Position numbers and translations under genes: made by a program. This document shows positions 4,896 to 5,562 of a stretch of DNA of 5,562 nt, one piece after another. The notes below the pieces were generated by a model. That model was not told where the DNA came from. It ran no database searches and saw only the letters and a program-made list of their open reading frames with translations. Within the stretch, counting starts at the first letter, position 1. The number at the start of each line of letters is the position of its first letter. The stretch is from Chloroflexota bacterium (GTDB lineage: Bacteria > Chloroflexota > Dormibacteria > CF-121), in NCBI GenBank assembly GCA_005889395.1, contig VBFX01000077.1, positions 1-5,562 of the forward strand, written 5' to 3'.

Positions 4896-5562
4896 AGTTC
4901 GGGCTGATCGGCGTTCCGTCCAGTGCCGGTGCGCATGGCCCCGGGCAGGAAAAGGCCCCGTCGGCGCTGCGCAAGGCCGGGTTGCTGGGCGCACTGCGAG
5001 AAGCCGGGCTGGAACTCGAGGACCTCGGCGATCTGCCGGTCGCTCGCTTTAGTCCCGACCGCGCCGACCGCAAGCGGCAGAGCCAGTCGCGGGTGGTCAA
5101 GGTCGCGCGACAGGTCGCCGACGCGGTCGCCACGGCGGTCGAGCGCGAGCTGATCCCCATGCTGCTGGGCGGCGATTGCACCATCACACTCGGCGTCGTG
5201 GCCGGCCTCCTGCGCCATCAACCGGACCTCGGCCTGCTCTACTTCGACGGCGACGCCGATCTGACCACACCGGAGACCACGCACTCGGGCATCTTCGACT
5301 CGATGGGCGTCGCGCACCTGATTGGCCAGGGCGACGCGGACCTGGCCCACATCGGTCCACGATTCCCACTCCTGCCGCAGGACCGCATCGTCCTCTTCGG
5401 CTTTCATCCGTATGAGATCGAACCCGAGGAATCCCGCGTGCTCGCGAGCTCGGCGATGGCGAAGTACCCGGTCACGTCCATGGACGATCGACCGTTCGAG
5501 CTGGCCGCGCAGGCTCGGACGCGTCTCGAAGAGCGCGCGCGGGCGATTGCCGTGCATTTCGA
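4892..5562 (+). CDS. Arginase/agmatinase-family (ureohydrolase-like) protein, C-terminus missing
   Basis: 223 codons are visible before the right edge; the family is usually about 280-320 residues long. The fold is recognisable: an N-terminal strand GLIGVPSSAGAHGPG (4-18), which is the arginase substrate-loop start; GGDCTITLG (93-101) where arginases have GGDHS; YFDGDADLTTPETTHSGIFDSM (117-138) where they have DAHxDxNTP; and an incomplete third motif at the edge (VHF plus GA, Asp or Glu next), expected to become xxDxD. Classical ureohydrolases bind two Mn ions through His and Asp in these motifs. Here Cys95 replaces the first His, and Asp121 replaces the His of DAHxD, while Asp119 and Asp123 are kept. 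The conserved fold argues for a functional but altered metal site and perhaps a different substrate. Arginase or agmatinase activity should not be assumed. It overlaps the PPOX-like gene by ATGA. Confidence 0.88.
   Translation, partial: MKFGLIGVPSSAGAHGPGQEKAPSALRKAGLLGALREAGLELEDLGDLPVARFSPDRADRKRQSQSRVVKVARQVADAVATAVERELIPMLLGGDCTITLGVVAGLLRHQPDLGLLYFDGDADLTTPETTHSGIFDSMGVAHLIGQGDADLAHIGPRFPLLPQDRIVLFGFHPYEIEPEESRVLASSAMAKYPVTSMDDRPFELAAQARTRLEERARAIAVHF

Noticed and set aside
4646..5557. Long minus-strand open frame (303 codons) opposite the PPOX-like and arginase-like genes
   Set aside because: It is a shadow of the plus-strand genes in GC-rich DNA: no recognisable domain, low-complexity Arg/Ser-rich C-terminus, and the opposite strand has clear family motifs.

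Overview
This is a GC-rich window with strong G/C at third codon positions, no mobile element, RNA gene or CRISPR. Seven protein genes are packed tightly on both strands, with several GTG starts. The gene set (class A penicillin-binding protein, actinobacterial-type holin-X protein, DUF3618 protein, actinobacterial-style arginase-like protein) suggests a chromosomal fragment of a soil-type Terrabacteria lineage such as Chloroflexota, Dormibacterota or Actinomycetota. The phylum is inferred from protein style only.

Left part (1-2460, all on the minus strand): a three-gene envelope operon read right to left. It holds a two-TM holin-X/DUF1469-type protein, a DUF3618 single-TM protein whose start lies inside the preceding gene (37-nt overlap), and, 35 nt further on, a bifunctional class A penicillin-binding protein whose C-terminus runs off the left edge. 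A TATAAT box at 2515-2520 probably drives the operon.

Middle part (2461-3414): a 94-bp AT-richer intergenic region separates that operon from plus-strand genes. These are a 55-codon proline-rich ORF (36% Pro, no Ser, Thr, Cys, His or aromatics) and, 11 nt later, an MBL-fold metallohydrolase with all metal ligands present. The MBL gene ends tail-to-tail with the next gene, and the two stop codons share one CTAG tetramer.

Right part (3411-5562): a minus-strand alkaline-phosphatase-superfamily phosphodiesterase/nucleotide-pyrophosphatase-like gene is divergent from a plus-strand pair. That pair is a small split-barrel flavin-binding (PPOX-like) protein overlapping by ATGA with an arginase/agmatinase-family gene cut by the right edge. 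Only 18 bp separate the divergent start codons, neither has a Shine-Dalgarno sequence, and a -10-like box lies 6-7 nt before each, which points to leaderless divergent transcription. The arginase-like protein lacks both histidine metal ligands of the classical motifs (Cys and Asp instead), which is the most interesting biochemical feature here.

I did not find evidence for a wholly new multi-gene system. The best leads are the variant-ligand arginase-like protein with its co-transcribed partner, the compact divergent promoter, and the proline-rich micro-protein.
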